Positions 1-11,756 are shown, counted from the stretch's first letter. The stretch is DNA of 64,000 bases from Glandiceps talaboti (GCF_964340395.1 NC_135570.1:3657822-3721821); one strand, 5' to 3'. Translations and numbers: made by a program. The notes: generated from the sequence alone by a model not told the origin.

Positions 1-2075
1 TTGTTAGAATTAGGGATGTTAAGACCTGTGATAGCGGCTTTAGTTCTGATATGATTTAGTAAAGGTTCAATGACTAGAATGTACAATTGGCCTGACAGGG
101 AGCAACCTTGGCGAATGCCTCTTGCAAAAGGTATGGGTGAAGTGAGATTATCATTGACGCGGATTAAACACTGGGCTTCATTATAAATTAAACGAATATA
201 GTCAACAAACTTGTCCCCAAAACCGAATGACTTTAAAGTACTGTACATATATTCATGATGGACGCGGTCGAATGCTTTCTCTTGGTCAAGAGCGACTATG
301 CCAAGTGGAATGTTGTTTTCGTTTGCAAAGCTGATGCTGTCACGCAGAAATGAAATATTATCGTGGATCTGACGGCCAGGAACACTACAGGTTTGGTCAC
401 AGTGAATAATGGAATTCAGAACGGTTTTTAGGCGGAGAGAGAGTGTCTTAGTTAAAATTTTGTAGTCACTACAAAGCAAGCTGATAGGGCGCCAGTTTTT
501 CAGTAAGTTGGGATTTCCGGTTTTTGGAATTAAAGTTGTAACGGCACGGCGACATGAAACTGGTAAGATTCCTTCATTGATAGAATTAAGCATGACTTCA
601 TGTAGATTTTGGCCTAGAATAGACCAGAACGTTTTATAAAATTCGACTGGAAGACCGTCAATTCCTGGGGAACGACCAGAATTGAGAGTATTAAGAGCGT
701 TGGTGAATTCTTCAAAAGTGATGTCTGTCTCGAGAAATTCGCGGTCAGAATGTTCGAGTTTGGGTAAGTTTTCATGGAGAATATTGATAGAATCTATATC
801 AATTGGTTCAGGGCTATAAAGATCTTTGTAGAAAGAATTAACAAGATTACGAATTTCCTTAGGGTTTTCAGTCAGAAGATTGTTTTCATTTTCGAGATGG
901 ATAATGGATTTTCGACGTCCATTTTGTTTTTCAAGGTTGAAGAGAAAGTCACCGGGAGCTGTTGAGTTATTGAGGAAAGAGTGTCTGCTACGTATTGCTG
1001 CACCTTTGCTTTCCTGGTCAGTGATTTGAGAGAGTAAATTCTTTTTTTCGTTATACGTGGTTTCAAGTGTAGGGTTATCGGCGAGTTGACTTTCGAGATG
1101 GGACACTTCTGTTTCAAGATTCATTTTTTCCATTTTATTACGGTGATGTCTATGGTAACAATATTGTTGTGTAAGTTGTTTTATCTTTAGTTTACCGATG
1201 TCCCACCAAGTTTGAATTCTGGGGTAATTAGTTTTCTGTTTGACCCATTTGTACCAAAGTTGTGTAATGATATTTTGGTACACCTCCTCCTCTAGAATGT
1301 CGGTATTAAGACACCATACAGGGTTACGGTTATTAACATTTTGTTGGGATACAGTGAGCGTTACAAGCGAGTGGTCGGAAAAGGCTAAAGATGAATTGAG
1401 GATAGAACAGTTTTTTATGTGATTTGAAGAGTGCTTGCTAATGTATATTTTATCTAAACGTGCATGAGTATTTTCACGGTGCCAGGTGTAGTTTGAAGCG
1501 TGAGGATTTTGGTTTCTCCAGGCGTCAATGAGTTTGAAACGACGAAGAATGTTGGATAAAAGATTTGAAGTTCTGTAGTCGGGTTCTGTACCACCATTAC
1601 GGTCGTGTGATGGGTCAGTGGTACAGTTAAAATCACCTCCTATGTAAATTGGATCGTCGTCCTTAATAGAACTAAGGTGACGTTTAAGAGTTGTGAAGCA
1701 TTCCATACGTTCTTTACCATTCGTAGGGGCATACACGTTAATTATGTGGATCTTAACGTCATTTACGGTAACGTAAGCATATAGAAGGTGTCCTGGTATC
1801 AATGCACGTTTAGTTAAAACATCAATTTTTGATTTTGGTGAAAATAAAATGGCTACGCCTCCTTGGTTTACAGTACCTTCACAGTGAGAAAAGAGAGCTC
1901 TGCCTCGCCAGGTGACTTGCCAGGTATTTTCGTCTTGTGGAGTAGTATGTGTTTCTTGGATTAAATGAAAATCTGCACGGGTGTTGTTTTTCAGGTATTC
2001 GAAGACTTGGTAACGTTTCAGGGAGTCACGACAGCCTCTGACATTTAGTGTATCACACTGTAGGCCTGCTGCCAT
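1..2075 (-). CDS. LINE ORF2: endonuclease plus reverse transcriptase, Tx1/L1-like, cut by the window edge
   Basis: Reading the minus strand from the ATG at 2075 gives 691 codons with no stop until the window ends. The first ~235 residues match an APE-type endonuclease: LNVRG near residue 11, IQETH near 42, NVYAPTNG near 115, GGDFN with Asp at 148, and SDH at 233-235. After a Lys/Glu-rich linker the reverse transcriptase starts: LIPKTGNPNLLKNWRPISLL (from about 514), LDQEKAFD with the first catalytic Asp at 597, and GIRQGCSLSGQLY (from 653). The YxDD box and C-terminus lie outside the window. The protein would nick target DNA and copy its own RNA there. ORF1 ends only 55 bp upstream, the usual bicistronic LINE order. 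The open frame and intact motifs suggest a young copy. Placement in the Tx1 branch of the L1 group rests mainly on ORF1 and is inference. Confidence 0.95.
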   Translation of the reverse strand, partial: MAAGLQCDTLNVRGCRDSLKRYQVFEYLKNNTRADFHLIQETHTTPQDENTWQVTWRGRALFSHCEGTVNQGGVAILFSPKSKIDVLTKRALIPGHLLYAYVTVNDVKIHIINVYAPTNGKERMECFTTLKRHLSSIKDDDPIYIGGDFNCTTDPSHDRNGGTEPDYRTSNLLSNILRRFKLIDAWRNQNPHASNYTWHRENTHARLDKIYISKHSSNHIKNCSILNSSLAFSDHSLVTLTVSQQNVNNRNPVWCLNTDILEEEVYQNIITQLWYKWVKQKTNYPRIQTWWDIGKLKIKQLTQQYCYHRHHRNKMEKMNLETEVSHLESQLADNPTLETTYNEKKNLLSQITDQESKGAAIRSRHSFLNNSTAPGDFLFNLEKQNGRRKSIIHLENENNLLTENPKEIRNLVNSFYKDLYSPEPIDIDSINILHENLPKLEHSDREFLETDITFEEFTNALNTLNSGRSPGIDGLPVEFYKTFWSILGQNLHEVMLNSINEGILPVSCRRAVTTLIPKTGNPNLLKNWRPISLLCSDYKILTKTLSLRLKTVLNSIIHCDQTCSVPGRQIHDNISFLRDSISFANENNIPLGIVALDQEKAFDRVHHEYMYSTLKSFGFGDKFVDYIRLIYNEAQCLIRVNDNLTSPIPFARGIRQGCSLSGQLYILVIEPLLNHIRTKAAITGLNIPNSN

Positions 2076-2130
2076 GACTATGAGAAAAAAATAAAGTTTA
2101 ATAGGTAACATGAATGGAGGAAAGAAGGAT

Positions 2131-3686
2131 TTATTTATCGTTTAAAAGTGCATCACGGTAACTGGTCGTTTTGATGTGTGCTAAAACCTTTGTTCTAATT
2201 TTGTAAATGCGTGATTTCTGTGCTGAGGTAAGTTTTTGTGTTGATCGGAAGTGTTTCAGACGGTTAGCTAAGACTCTCAGATTTGGGTAGAAGTCTCTAC
2301 ACCTGTCTATTATTTTCTTTGAGTGCATAGTATCCTGTAAGAATTCTTTTAGTTGCTCAGTAGTTGGTCCAATGTGGTCATTTTCGTTAATTTGAGAGAT
2401 ATCTGACATTTCAGATGCCAGAGATTCCGTATCGTCTTCTTTTGTATTTTCGTATGCGTCGTGGTATTCATCGTCATTGTAAGTTGTCATTTGTGTTTCT
2501 GGTATCACAAATAGGTCTTGTGATTGTTTGTCTTGATTATTTTGTGATGTGTCTTGTAGAAGTGCACTCCCCGATAGCTCGAAAGATATTGGTGGAGTGT
2601 CGCTGGAATCAGGGGAGTCAAGATCAGAAGGAATGGAGGGAGGAGAGAGAGAGAGAAGGTTGAAGGAGGGGTTCGTACCCTCTCTTCGACTGTATTTTCG
2701 TGTTCAATGTGTTTGTTTTCGTCATCGTCGTTGGTTTGGGTTGTTTCAATGTTGTTTAGTTGTGTTGTGTTGTCGTTTCTAACAGTGTTGACTTCTTGTT
2801 CGTCAATAGTTTCCATTTGTACAGTGTTGTCATTTGTATCATTAGTGTTAGTTTGATTATCGTTAAGAACTGGGTTAGGGTTGTCGGTTATAGTATCGTT
2901 GTCTTCATGATTTATCTGTCTCTGGGCGTCAGCCTTTTGATTTTCGCTTTCACCTGTCGGTGTCGTACGGTTGTCTTTAGCATTCTTTTCATTGTTATTG
3001 TCAGGTTGTGTGTCATTGTTTACAGGGTTGTTACGTTGTGTATCATTCTCAGGTGTGTTATTTGGACATTGTCGTTGGAAATGTCCAGTTATGTTACATT
3101 TGAAGCATTTGGGCTCGTCAGTTGAAAGAAAAATACGGTACTGTCTACCTTCAAAATTAACCTGAAACATACCTTGTAGATCTCTTTTGTCGATATCAGA
3201 GTGTGGCAAAATAAACATTTGACGGCGGAAAGACTTTACATGTCTTAGCCCTGCTTCTTTAAACCCTAGTGGTATCGGTTTCAAGGCGCTAACCGGTGTA
3301 CCATACCTTGTCATTTCCCCTTCAAGTACTTCGTTCGGTATGAAAGGGGGAACACCTGATAAAATAACTTTTGTAGAGGGTTTGACAAGTGGTTCAGCAT
3401 GAACCCACATTCCATCAATATCAATGCCCATATTACATACATGTTCAACCCATGTCATAGAATTCACAAATATCATCACGGCACCATTGGCTCTGGACGC
3501 AGCAAGAACATTTTCTGGCCCAATAATAGCCGCTACAAGTTTGACATATTCTTGTGCCTTTACGCCTTCAACAGATTGACAACGTATACCATGTTTTCTG
3601 GTCAATCCTTGGAAGGGATTCCGACCATGGCCTGTGTCGAGCGCGGCCATCTTGGCCACGTCGGCAGGAGACCGACGAACAAACAA
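2131..3686 (-). pseudogene. LINE ORF1, gag-like CCHC zinc-knuckle protein, with one frameshift
   Basis: The frame opens at the ATG at 3686 and runs about 340 codons before leaving frame in a CT run (GA on the plus strand, about 2644-2656). The frame that continues the acidic, Asp/Ser-rich text then reads on to a stop at 2131. Total length is 1556 nt, two more than a multiple of three, so one extra dinucleotide unit explains the break. Residues 118-160 (RYGTPVSALKPIPLGFKEAG, then RHVKSFRRQMFI) resemble the ORF1 domain of Tx1-type LINEs. A zinc knuckle CX2CX4HX4C follows at 194-207 (CFKCNITGHFQRQC). The middle third is Asn/Asp/Thr-rich low complexity, and the end is a basic coiled region. ORF1 proteins bind element RNA and help it reach chromatin. 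Whether the break is a real mutation or an assembly error cannot be told here. Confidence 0.9.
2640..2660 (-). other. Frameshift site in LINE ORF1 at a GA/CT run
   Basis: On the minus strand the frame passes from PPSTFSLSL into an unrelated Leu/Pro-rich reading, while the shifted frame gives SIPSDLDSPDSSDTPP and continues to the ORF1 stop. The junction falls in a GA dinucleotide run, where slippage of one unit is easy both in replication and in sequencing. Confidence 0.8.
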
Positions 3687-3775
3687 AAACTACGAAAGAA
3701 TCGGAAAAAGTGACAAAACAACAGAAAATCGACTTACGGAAAGTACCACAATGTACTTAACAATTTATCTGAGGT
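3687..3775 (-). promoter_or_regulatory. Probable 5' end/UTR of the LINE
   Basis: The stretch upstream of the ORF1 ATG is A-rich on the plus strand and holds no ORF of its own. The LINE 5' boundary is probably within this span or just beyond it, before the GTA microsatellite. No flanking target duplication can be checked, because the 3' end of the element is outside the window. Confidence 0.35.
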
Positions 3776-3855
3776 GAAAAACTCAGTGGATGGCTTTCAG
3801 GAACTCAGATTGTTTACGATTCACGGGAGCGCCACTACAACACGTCTACATAGCT

Positions 3856-3901
3856 CAGTAGTAGTAGTAGTAGTAGTAGTAGTAATAGCAGTAGTAGTAG
3901 C

Positions 3902-3957
<56 letters not shown>

Positions 3958-3998
3958 CAGTAGCAGCAGTAGTAGTAGTAGTAGTAGTAGTAGTAGCA
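3856..3998. repeat. (GTA)n trinucleotide microsatellite
   Basis: GTA/TAG triplets run almost without break, with occasional AGC and AAT variants. The long Val and Leu homopolymer reading frames seen here are artefacts of the repeat. Confidence 0.97.
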
Positions 3999-4118
3999 TC
4001 AACAACATCGTGGTTGTCGTCATATCACTTTCCTTGTATATTGCATTGTGTCAACTAGTGGTAGTGTTTACAATAAGACGAAATCACTGCATGTTTTAAT
4101 TCGTGTATCTGTTTTCTT

Positions 4119-4873
4119 AGGGAGCCTTCAGTAATTACTAAAGTTAGGGTGAAATCAGGTCCGGTCTATTGCATAAAATGTGACCCTCCCCAACTCCTCT
4201 GTGCTACAAAATGGCTATCCCTCATTTTTATCTCTCTAAAACATGACCCTCTCCCGTTGAAATATTTCAAAAAAATCAGTAAAATGCTGTCAGACATTGA
4301 AAATGACGAGTCAAAGAATCAATGATCCCATATATTGCTGTCATCACTTCACTAGTTTTAAAGCAATGGTTATCTCCCACTGCTACCACCACAAAGAATG
4401 TATGTGAAGGCACTATACATCAAAACATGTGTTTGATCTAATTGGCTGAACTGAAGGCCAGAACTCTCAAAACTGCACACTCCCAACATTGCCGAAACCG
4501 AGATCAACAATCTCCAATATCTTCCTCAACTCTTCCTGTTTTACTCCTGTGAGACCCACTCCTCTCCTCACATCACAACTGACACTTAGTTCACCACATG
4601 GTTGTCAGCAGGGATTGATTGATATGGTATGATGTTATGGTAACTTTAATCCCAACCCTAAACCTAATCAATGTGCCAGCAGTGGGATACAGAACCGGTG
4701 GCAGCGATAGGATACCAAAATCACAAAATAATGAAAAATTAGACAATACAATCAATCAGAGTAAAATGTGACCCTCCCCTAATCTTATTTTCTAAAATGT
4801 GGCCCTCCCTGAGAATCGATTTATATAAAGTGATCCACCCCCTAAACCCCCCTGGAATTACAGAAAGCTCCCT
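4119..4873. mobile_element. Non-autonomous inverted-repeat element with GACCCTCCC motifs
   Basis: The left end reads GGGAGCCTTCAGTAATTAC (4120-4138). The right end, reverse complemented, reads GGGAGCTTTCTGTAATTCC (4853-4872), so the ends form imperfect ~19-bp terminal inverted repeats. Inside, the motif GTGACCCTCCC or a close variant recurs near 4182, 4250, 4767 and 4801. No coding frame is visible. A related, less complete sequence lies near 11240-11400. I see no clear target duplication, so the superfamily is unknown. Confidence 0.6.
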
Positions 4874-4989
4874 TTAGCTAATTATAGTGTGGGGATGATA
4901 CATAAATACGTATACAAATTACTTGGGTTGTAAAATATCACCAACACTGTACTGGCTGGTAAATATGTTGATTTACGTCTTTGAGTTTA

Positions 4990-5880
4990 CAAAGAATGCA
5001 GCACTTCACATACGGCAGATGTCAAAATTTTGTTCATCATCAATGGTGAGGTTAATGGTGAGATCCAGAAGTCGTCGAAGGTACTTAAGTTTAATGATCA
5101 GAATTTAGTCATTAGGGAGATTAAGCAGATCTTACAAGAACACGACGACTACGACAACGACTTACAACTTCTCGTCAATGTCTCGTTCTCATATGACAAA
5201 CTGATTTAGGAAAACTTCCTAAATTCATGATTTGTTAGAATTTTATCAGAACCATTTTTGAGAGGCGAATCTGAAGACATTACTTTGATTTCGGTTCCCT
5301 GTGGTTAATACGTTAACAAATTACTACAGATGAAAGCGATCAGAGGATTAAAACGCAAGAATGATTACCTGGCTAAAAGCCGTGTTGTGAGATGAATGTT
5401 CAGTTTTGATGATGCACGGCACAAAGCAGTGACGTTGTCGTTTTCGTCTCGTTCACCTAAGCTCTGCCTAACCTCTCATTTCTACAATGATACTAATTAC
5501 AACAATCTGCGTAGTTATGACCGAGCATTAAAAGAATGACAACATTTGAATACACGCTTAGAAACTAGATTGAACAAAGAACAGCGTTGATAGAGATGTA
5601 TTACAATTTAACACTGTTGCTGCCTTTAAGAAACCGCTATCACAGTGCTGCAAGTATTAGAAATGCTTAAGTTTAGCGATCAAAGCGTTAACATCGAAAC
5701 TTCGACACATCTCTATAAGCAGAAACTCTGTTTTTAACATTAGATATCATCTTCTGAGAATCATTTATCAACAAAGCAATGTATTCTGACATCCTAACCA
5801 ATGCCACATGTCTGTTCAGTTTCTAAAACAAGCTAGGCTCCACATCTGTACCTAAACTTAACCTCAGCGTTGTTGCAGAA
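4990..5880 (+). pseudogene. Decayed unidentified coding sequence
   Basis: From about 5010 one plus frame reads as protein-like text for roughly 190 codons, interrupted only by in-frame stops. Examples are VKILFIINGEVNGEIQ, LVIREIKQILQEHDDYDNDL, LLVNVSFSYDKLI, RGESEDITLISVPCG, MFSFDDARHKAVTLSF, SHFYNDTNYNNLRSYDRALK and HLNTRLETRLNKEQR. Around 5588 the likely frame changes by one and continues (DRDVLQFNTVAAFKKPLS). Several stops are TGA and could have come from CGA by CpG decay. I do not recognise the family. It may be a dead transposon or integrated-virus gene or a host pseudogene. It lies directly downstream of the inverted-repeat element. Confidence 0.5.
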
Positions 5881-5889
5881 TGATGTAAT

Positions 5890-8225
5890 GCTGAATATTC
5901 ATGAAAAATACACCGTCGCAGCCGTATCTGCGGCTTAGCTAGAAGAGATATTAAAAAGGGCATCAAAAAGCTTCACAGGTTATCATAATTAAAATATGTT
6001 TCAATTCAACATTCCCTTTGTGACATGAATATTCCCCAAACTGATAAATATGTCAGATCAACATCATTTTAAATGAAAACGGAAAGGTTTGAGTGTAAAA
6101 AAGATTACGTATATCATAATCAGAAGGGATTTCCGAAAAACAAATAAATGAACTAATTATACGAAACTACAGATAGCTTTAAGGATTACTTTACTTAATA
6201 TACGACGATGCTATGGTTAGCAGATAGAAAGCAAGAAAGGAAGTGTTGCCAGCAATTTCTGAAATCATTAATAATTCTATGTTTCTTCGGGATATCATTA
6301 ATTCTGAAAAATTTAAAGCCATTTTAAAGGTTTCCTCGTTTCATGTAGCACTGACATTATGGAAAAATAGGCACCCGCAAGTAGGAAATGGAGTACTGGG
6401 AGAAGGATATACAACACTGGAGGCACAGCTGTAAGTTTCTCATTTCCATTACTACGCTTGGTTTGACCCTCTTTGTGACTCGTAAGCTAATGGAAAATGC
6501 AAATGTTTGAAAAGAGAAGCCTAGGGAAGTACAAAGGAGTGAGATGACATTTTGTGAATTTACCAAAACAAAATGTTACATCATTGTAAAAACTAATCGT
6601 GCTGTAGGAATCATTTTTTTTGGTATCGCATTTCAGCTATATCCATTTTTCTAGTGCAAATTGGTCATTAGCTGAAATTTTCCCACAGCCATCTTTTTTA
6701 ATTCTACCCGCCGAAGTATTACAAAGTGTTGTTGCAAGTTAGAAAGTAACATCACTATGTCCTCTTTGTCCTACATTATCGCCCTGCAGAAGGCATTTCA
6801 AATCCAGTTATTTCAACTTCTTCTTTAAATAGTGGGTAACGTCAATCAAGGTATGAATTTATTGATTTCTGTTCACTTTTTGGCAACGCGAAGGGGTCAC
6901 ATGAGAAACACTTTTCATTGCACATTGCATGTGCTTACGCCAGGGGAAGAAAGGCAATGGAGTATGACAGTTTATGTCAGTTACCCGACCATACAATTAT
7001 TAAATAAATGTGTAGGTGGGGTTGCTACCAAGTAGGGGAAAATGTCAGTCATTACCAGTCAATGGTTCACACCTAAACGACAACAAACGTTTGTCAGGAC
7101 TTACTAATAAACAGCTAGATAATTTATGACTACTCAATGACAACCTAATACACTGTTAAATACGTCGAGACTTATCAATTACGACCTACTAACTGTTCGA
7201 GCTTCGGGACTTACTCTAGGCCTAGCCTGGTCGCAATGGTATGGTCGAGGTCGTCAAATTGCAAATTATGTGCTAACTTTTTGCTCCATTTCCTGTGCTT
7301 TCAACTTCAGTCACTTACTGATGTAGCTTCGGCAACTTTTGGCTTATTACATTGGACACAATTGCAGTATGTCAACAAGCAATAGAAAAGAACATCATGA
7401 TGTTTGGCATCATATCTAGTGTTCGGCCCTCAACCTTGGTTTTGAACCATTCGAAATGTTCTACTACCCATCACAGCCAGTATCACCCTTTCCACCTATA
7501 TTATAACCACCCTGACTGAATAGCAATATTAATGTGACTGCCTTCATTCATACCTCATACATGTCTGCCTATCACGTGCTAACTTTAGAGTGGTTACACA
7601 TACAGATTTGGCAATTAATTTTAACATTTCATTACGCGATACCCAGCAGAACTTCCAGTGCTTTGATTCATTTATTTCATTGTCGATGGTCCAGATATGA
7701 ACTCAGAGTGAAGCTAAATTAAAGGTAATACCTTTATTGCCGTTAATTATAAGCTTACAATATACGCTAAACCTATCTACAAATGTACAAAATACCAAAC
7801 TTTGCAAGTCAAATGAGCCAAAAACAGATAACCTATATTTTGCTAATCAAATTATTGGCTAGGGACACAAAAACAGTTCTTTAGAACTAGTCGAGCTTGG
7901 TGGCCCAAGGTAGAACTCATTGTGATTATGCGGTGCGTTTGTTTCAGCCCGACAGTGTGGATATTAGTATTCATTTGACAAAATTGAAATTTTACAAATC
8001 GGTTCTCAGGTGAGGGCCATGTTTTAGACCAGATGCAAACTGAATGCCTCTCGTAAGGGATGGTTTTCAATTGTTGCACAAGATTAGCAAATGGGATTAT
8101 TTGATTTTATTCGGAGATAGGGAGGACTTATATTATGTAAGTGATACAAAGGGAATACAATAGAGTGAACATGCTAGGATTGTTTATAAAATTGTTTATA
8201 AAGTATGTTGACATGCATTAAAGTC
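5890..8225. other. Non-coding stretch, nothing recognised
   Basis: Only short ORFs without domain-like composition are present. Weak coding-like text in the first ~100 bases may be the tail of the decayed sequence to the left. I found no repeat boundary, RNA gene or splice-supported exon. Confidence 0.4.
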
Positions 8226-8228
8226 AAG

Positions 8229-8230
8229 TT

Positions 8231-8262
<32 letters not shown>

Positions 8263-8386
8263 AAACAATCGTGTGTTTCCGGTACATGGCCTTAGAGAAT
8301 AGGGTAGGTAGGTGTGGATTTTATTCTATTTTATTTTATTTTATTTTATTTTATTTTATTTTATTTTATTTTATTTTATTTTAATT
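8229..8386. repeat. (TATG)n and (TTTTA)n microsatellites
   Basis: A short TATG tract (about 8229-8258) is followed by about a dozen TTTTA units (8319-8386). Confidence 0.95.
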
Positions 8387-8399
8387 TTTTGTTTTAAGT

Positions 8400-9240
8400 A
8401 TTTTTATTTTTGAACAACATTTATTCGATCAAAAACCAAACGAAATGTCGGTCTCATATAACCCTTCTGTGATAGTTTGATGAAAATAATATGCACAGAC
8501 ATCACTGGGGAAAGAAAACAGACGTGCCTGAACGTCAAGAAGACAAAGAATTTCTAATTTTTTTATTTTAAATGTTGAGGGTTGTCGGCTTAAATTAGGG
8601 TCGGTCGAGTTATCGGAAACACGCTAATTGCTTACAGTTCATAGTAGCTTACAGTTACGTTTGAATTATCTTTTGATAGCGTCAGCACAAAGCTCTTTTC
8701 TAAATGACGTGTACATAACAAATGAGTTTGGGTTCGCTTTAATTGCGTTTTACTTGCCACATATTTGATACATGTGTTTTTATTTAGACGTAGAGTAGAA
8801 ATCTAGAAGATTTATTAAGTAGATTGTAGTTTAGTGTTTGAACGGATATCGTGGCGTCTGTTGTATCATACAATGTAATGTGATAGATTAGAATGAAAGT
8901 CACTTTCTGTATCTTGAGTAAGGAAATTAATATCGCCTTTTTACCGGTAAGTCTATGGCGCCAATTGAATTTATTATCTATGAAAAACCACGCAACCAAA
9001 CACGCATGTTTATAGGACGACATTTTCAAATGAAACACCTAAAAATCAATGTAATTTTTAATGTGTTTTCATGTGTATAAACGCTAGTCCGACACACGTT
9101 CTAAACCGTTTACACAGACACGAAAGAAGGAGAAATCAGAAACTTTCACTGTGCACATTAGCAACCATGTTTCTAAAACAGTTAACAATTGCAAGCTTAC
9201 GCACATGCCTAAGTACGTCATCATGAGGGGTCAATATGGT
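8400..9240. other. Non-coding stretch, nothing recognised
   Basis: AT-rich sequence with no convincing ORF, repeat end or RNA gene. Confidence 0.35.
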
Positions 9241-9246
9241 CACATA

Positions 9247-9365
9247 TACACACACACACACATACATACATACATACATACATACATACATACATACATA
9301 CATACATACATGCATACATGCATACATGCATACATACATACATACATACATACATACATACATAC
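9247..9365. repeat. (CA)n(CATA)n microsatellite
   Basis: ACAC units pass into CATA tetranucleotides with a few CATG variants. The MYVCMYVC and IHTYIHTY reading frames are artefacts of this tract. Confidence 0.97.
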
Positions 9366-10960
9366 TTTAGCCATTCAAAGTACACTCGATCAGCTATTCC
9401 TTACGTAGAGAAAAGTTACACGTATCATTACAATTTTAAGGATAATGATCTCAGACAGAGGTTCTCATTATTTTGTTATCTTTTCTAATCCTTAAAATGT
9501 GCATGCGTAGACTGGCAGCCAGAGTTGAGAGGATGTACAATAAAGCTTTCAATCAAACCAACTGTACAATCGCGTGTAGCTAGCAGGCGACTGCAATAAC
9601 CATGTTTCTTCGTAGTCAAATTATTACAGTTATTGCAACAGCAGTAGCTGTGATTGTGAAAATTCTCATTTTAATATCGTAGCACTTAAAACTTTCTCAA
9701 TGGAGTTATGTAGGATATTGTTATGGTGGGGAAATTGAAATTGAAATGGAATGTTGTTTGATAAGAAAATGTACGATATGACCCACGTGTATAATGCAGG
9801 TGTCTGAAGAGGTAAAAGAAGGACACAGAATTGTCTTACGGTAAATTGGTAGTTAGGTAGGCACACACATACATACTTAGATATGTATAATTCTTGAATT
9901 TACATATTGTTATAGTTGCCCTTGTCGTCGTCGTCGTCGTCGTCGTCGTCGTTGTTGTTGTTGTTGACATTTGATATTTGATAAGAATGTGTATTCCTTT
10001 CTATAATATGATACAACTAAATATATGGGAACTAATTCTATGTGTTGTATTTAAATAGTATTGTGAACAAGTTCTCAAGACTGCTAATGTTTGTATGTGT
10101 ATGTTTGTTTGTATGTGTGGTAGGTTTACCATGAATCAAGCTTCAACTTTTAACGTCTGCTAGCAATTAAAAGAGCATGTATTAGCTGTGTGATTTAAAT
10201 AACGCGCGCACACAGAAGATAAAATACAATTCCCGTAATTACAGTCGAGTCTTGAACATGTTCTAGTTGTCTTGTTCTCTAACATCTCAACACATTGCAC
10301 TGACCAAATATACAACAATAGATGTAAATGAATAGTACAGAATATATAATAATATTGCATCATTCATTTAATCCGCATCATCAACGATTACCAGTGGCGT
10401 TGTAGCACAATTTACTATACAGAAACCCATAAGATATAAGAGGGGTAGCTTGCGGTTTGTAGTAGGATTTCTGAAAATCATAGTTTGCCGGTATATATTA
10501 CCACAGGGCACAACGATTTATATTCATATTAATAATAAATATGCTATATTTAAGACCGTGCTAATACTATATTTAAAATTGAGGCAATTAACTCAGTTTG
10601 TCGTTTCAATTGCCATTATCTTGGTTGTTAGGGTTTTAGAAATTAAATTGTATCCGTAATCATACTTAGTCTCGTCTCATACGCCCATGTCAACCCGTTG
10701 CGATGGGCGTGGTCATGGTTACTACAGTAGACTTTTGTCCATCTTTTGTTGTTGCTACACGCATTACGTTTTGATGTAAAATTAAGCTAATAAGATATCA
10801 TTTAGTTAGCAGAGTTCTGTACCTTTGTCAACTTTAATTTCATTCAGTCACGTTGAAAAATATCGCCTGGGATTAAAGTCACGATTCTTCATTTGATGGC
10901 ATTATTTCATTACAACTGAACTAACCGCTCGTGAATGACAGTGGTGGACAGATACAAGCA
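9366..10960. other. Non-coding stretch with a GTC/GTT triplet run
   Basis: The only clear element is (GTC)n passing to (GTT)n at about 9926-9966. The rest is AT-rich with short unsupported ORFs. Confidence 0.4.
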
Positions 10961-10968
10961 ATAATGTA

Positions 10969-11004
10969 CATACATAAATACATACATACATACATACATA
11001 CATA

Positions 11005-11035
<31 letters not shown>

Positions 11036-11200
11036 GTACGTACGTACGTACGTACGTACGTACGTACATACATACATACATACATACATACATACATACA
11101 TACATACATACATACATACATACACACATACACCCACTACACACACACATACATACATACATACATACATACATACATACATACATACATACATACATAC
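10969..11200. repeat. Compound (CATA)n/(CA)n/(CGTA)n microsatellite
   Basis: CATA units, then a CA run, then about nine CGTA units (11034-11066), then CATA again with an ACCCACTACAC interruption. CATA and CGTA differ by single changes, so the block probably grew by mutation and re-expansion. Confidence 0.97.
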
Positions 11201-11234
11201 GTGGTGAAAATTGTGCTAATTTTGCAATGCCCGT

Positions 11235-11400
11235 GGCTTAAGGAAGCCTTCAGCTGGGATGGGGGGGGGGGGGGTCAAGCCTGGTTTGTAGCGTAAAAAA
11301 TTACCCTTCCCAATATCATAACATTTTCTTAAAAAGTGACCCTCCTTCAATTTCCTTTTTGTAAAACATACTCCCACCCACCTGTTTAAATATCTAATAG
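11235..11400. repeat. Partial relative of the 4.1-kb GACCCTCCC element, with a G14-type run
   Basis: It starts GGAAGCCTTCAG, like the left end of the element at 4119. It then has a homopolymer G run (about 11260-11274), and later AAAGTGACCCTCC near 11334 and ACTCCCACCC near 11370. The right end is not clear. Confidence 0.45.
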
Positions 11401-11575
11401 GGTTACAATTCTCTCAGAAGTGTAAACATCTAACAATGTAAAGATCACTCCATTCACTGACAGTATGAATTCAGTATAACTTTAACACATCTCTAAAGTC
11501 TAGATTAAATAGGGTATTTTAATAATGATAGTCTCATTTTTTTTGTTAAAATTTTAATCATTTGTGGCATCATTT

Positions 11576-11756
11576 TGTGGGTCGGTTGGTTGGTTGGTTG
11601 CCGTGGCTGGCTGGCTTGTTAGTTGGTTGGTTGGTTGGTTGGTTGGTTGACGGGTGGTTTGTTTGGTTGGTTGGTTGGTTGGTTGGTTGGTTGGTTAGTT
11701 GGCTGGCTGGCTGGCTGGCTGGTTATTGGGTTGGTTGGTTGGTTGGTTGGTTGGTT
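11576..11756. repeat. (GGTT)n/(TGGC)n tetranucleotide repeat
   Basis: GGTT units alternate with blocks of TGGC and a few degenerate units. The Trp/Leu/Val/Gly-rich reading frame across it is an artefact. Confidence 0.95.

Noticed and set aside
3774-4058. Long Val- and Leu-homopolymer ORFs on both strands
   Set aside because: They are readings of the GTA trinucleotide repeat and have no other coding evidence.
9136-11296. MYVC/IHTY ORFs around 9.2 and 11.0 kb
   Set aside because: Artefacts of CATA/CGTA/CA repeats; the same text appears at 35.6 kb from another tetranucleotide tract.
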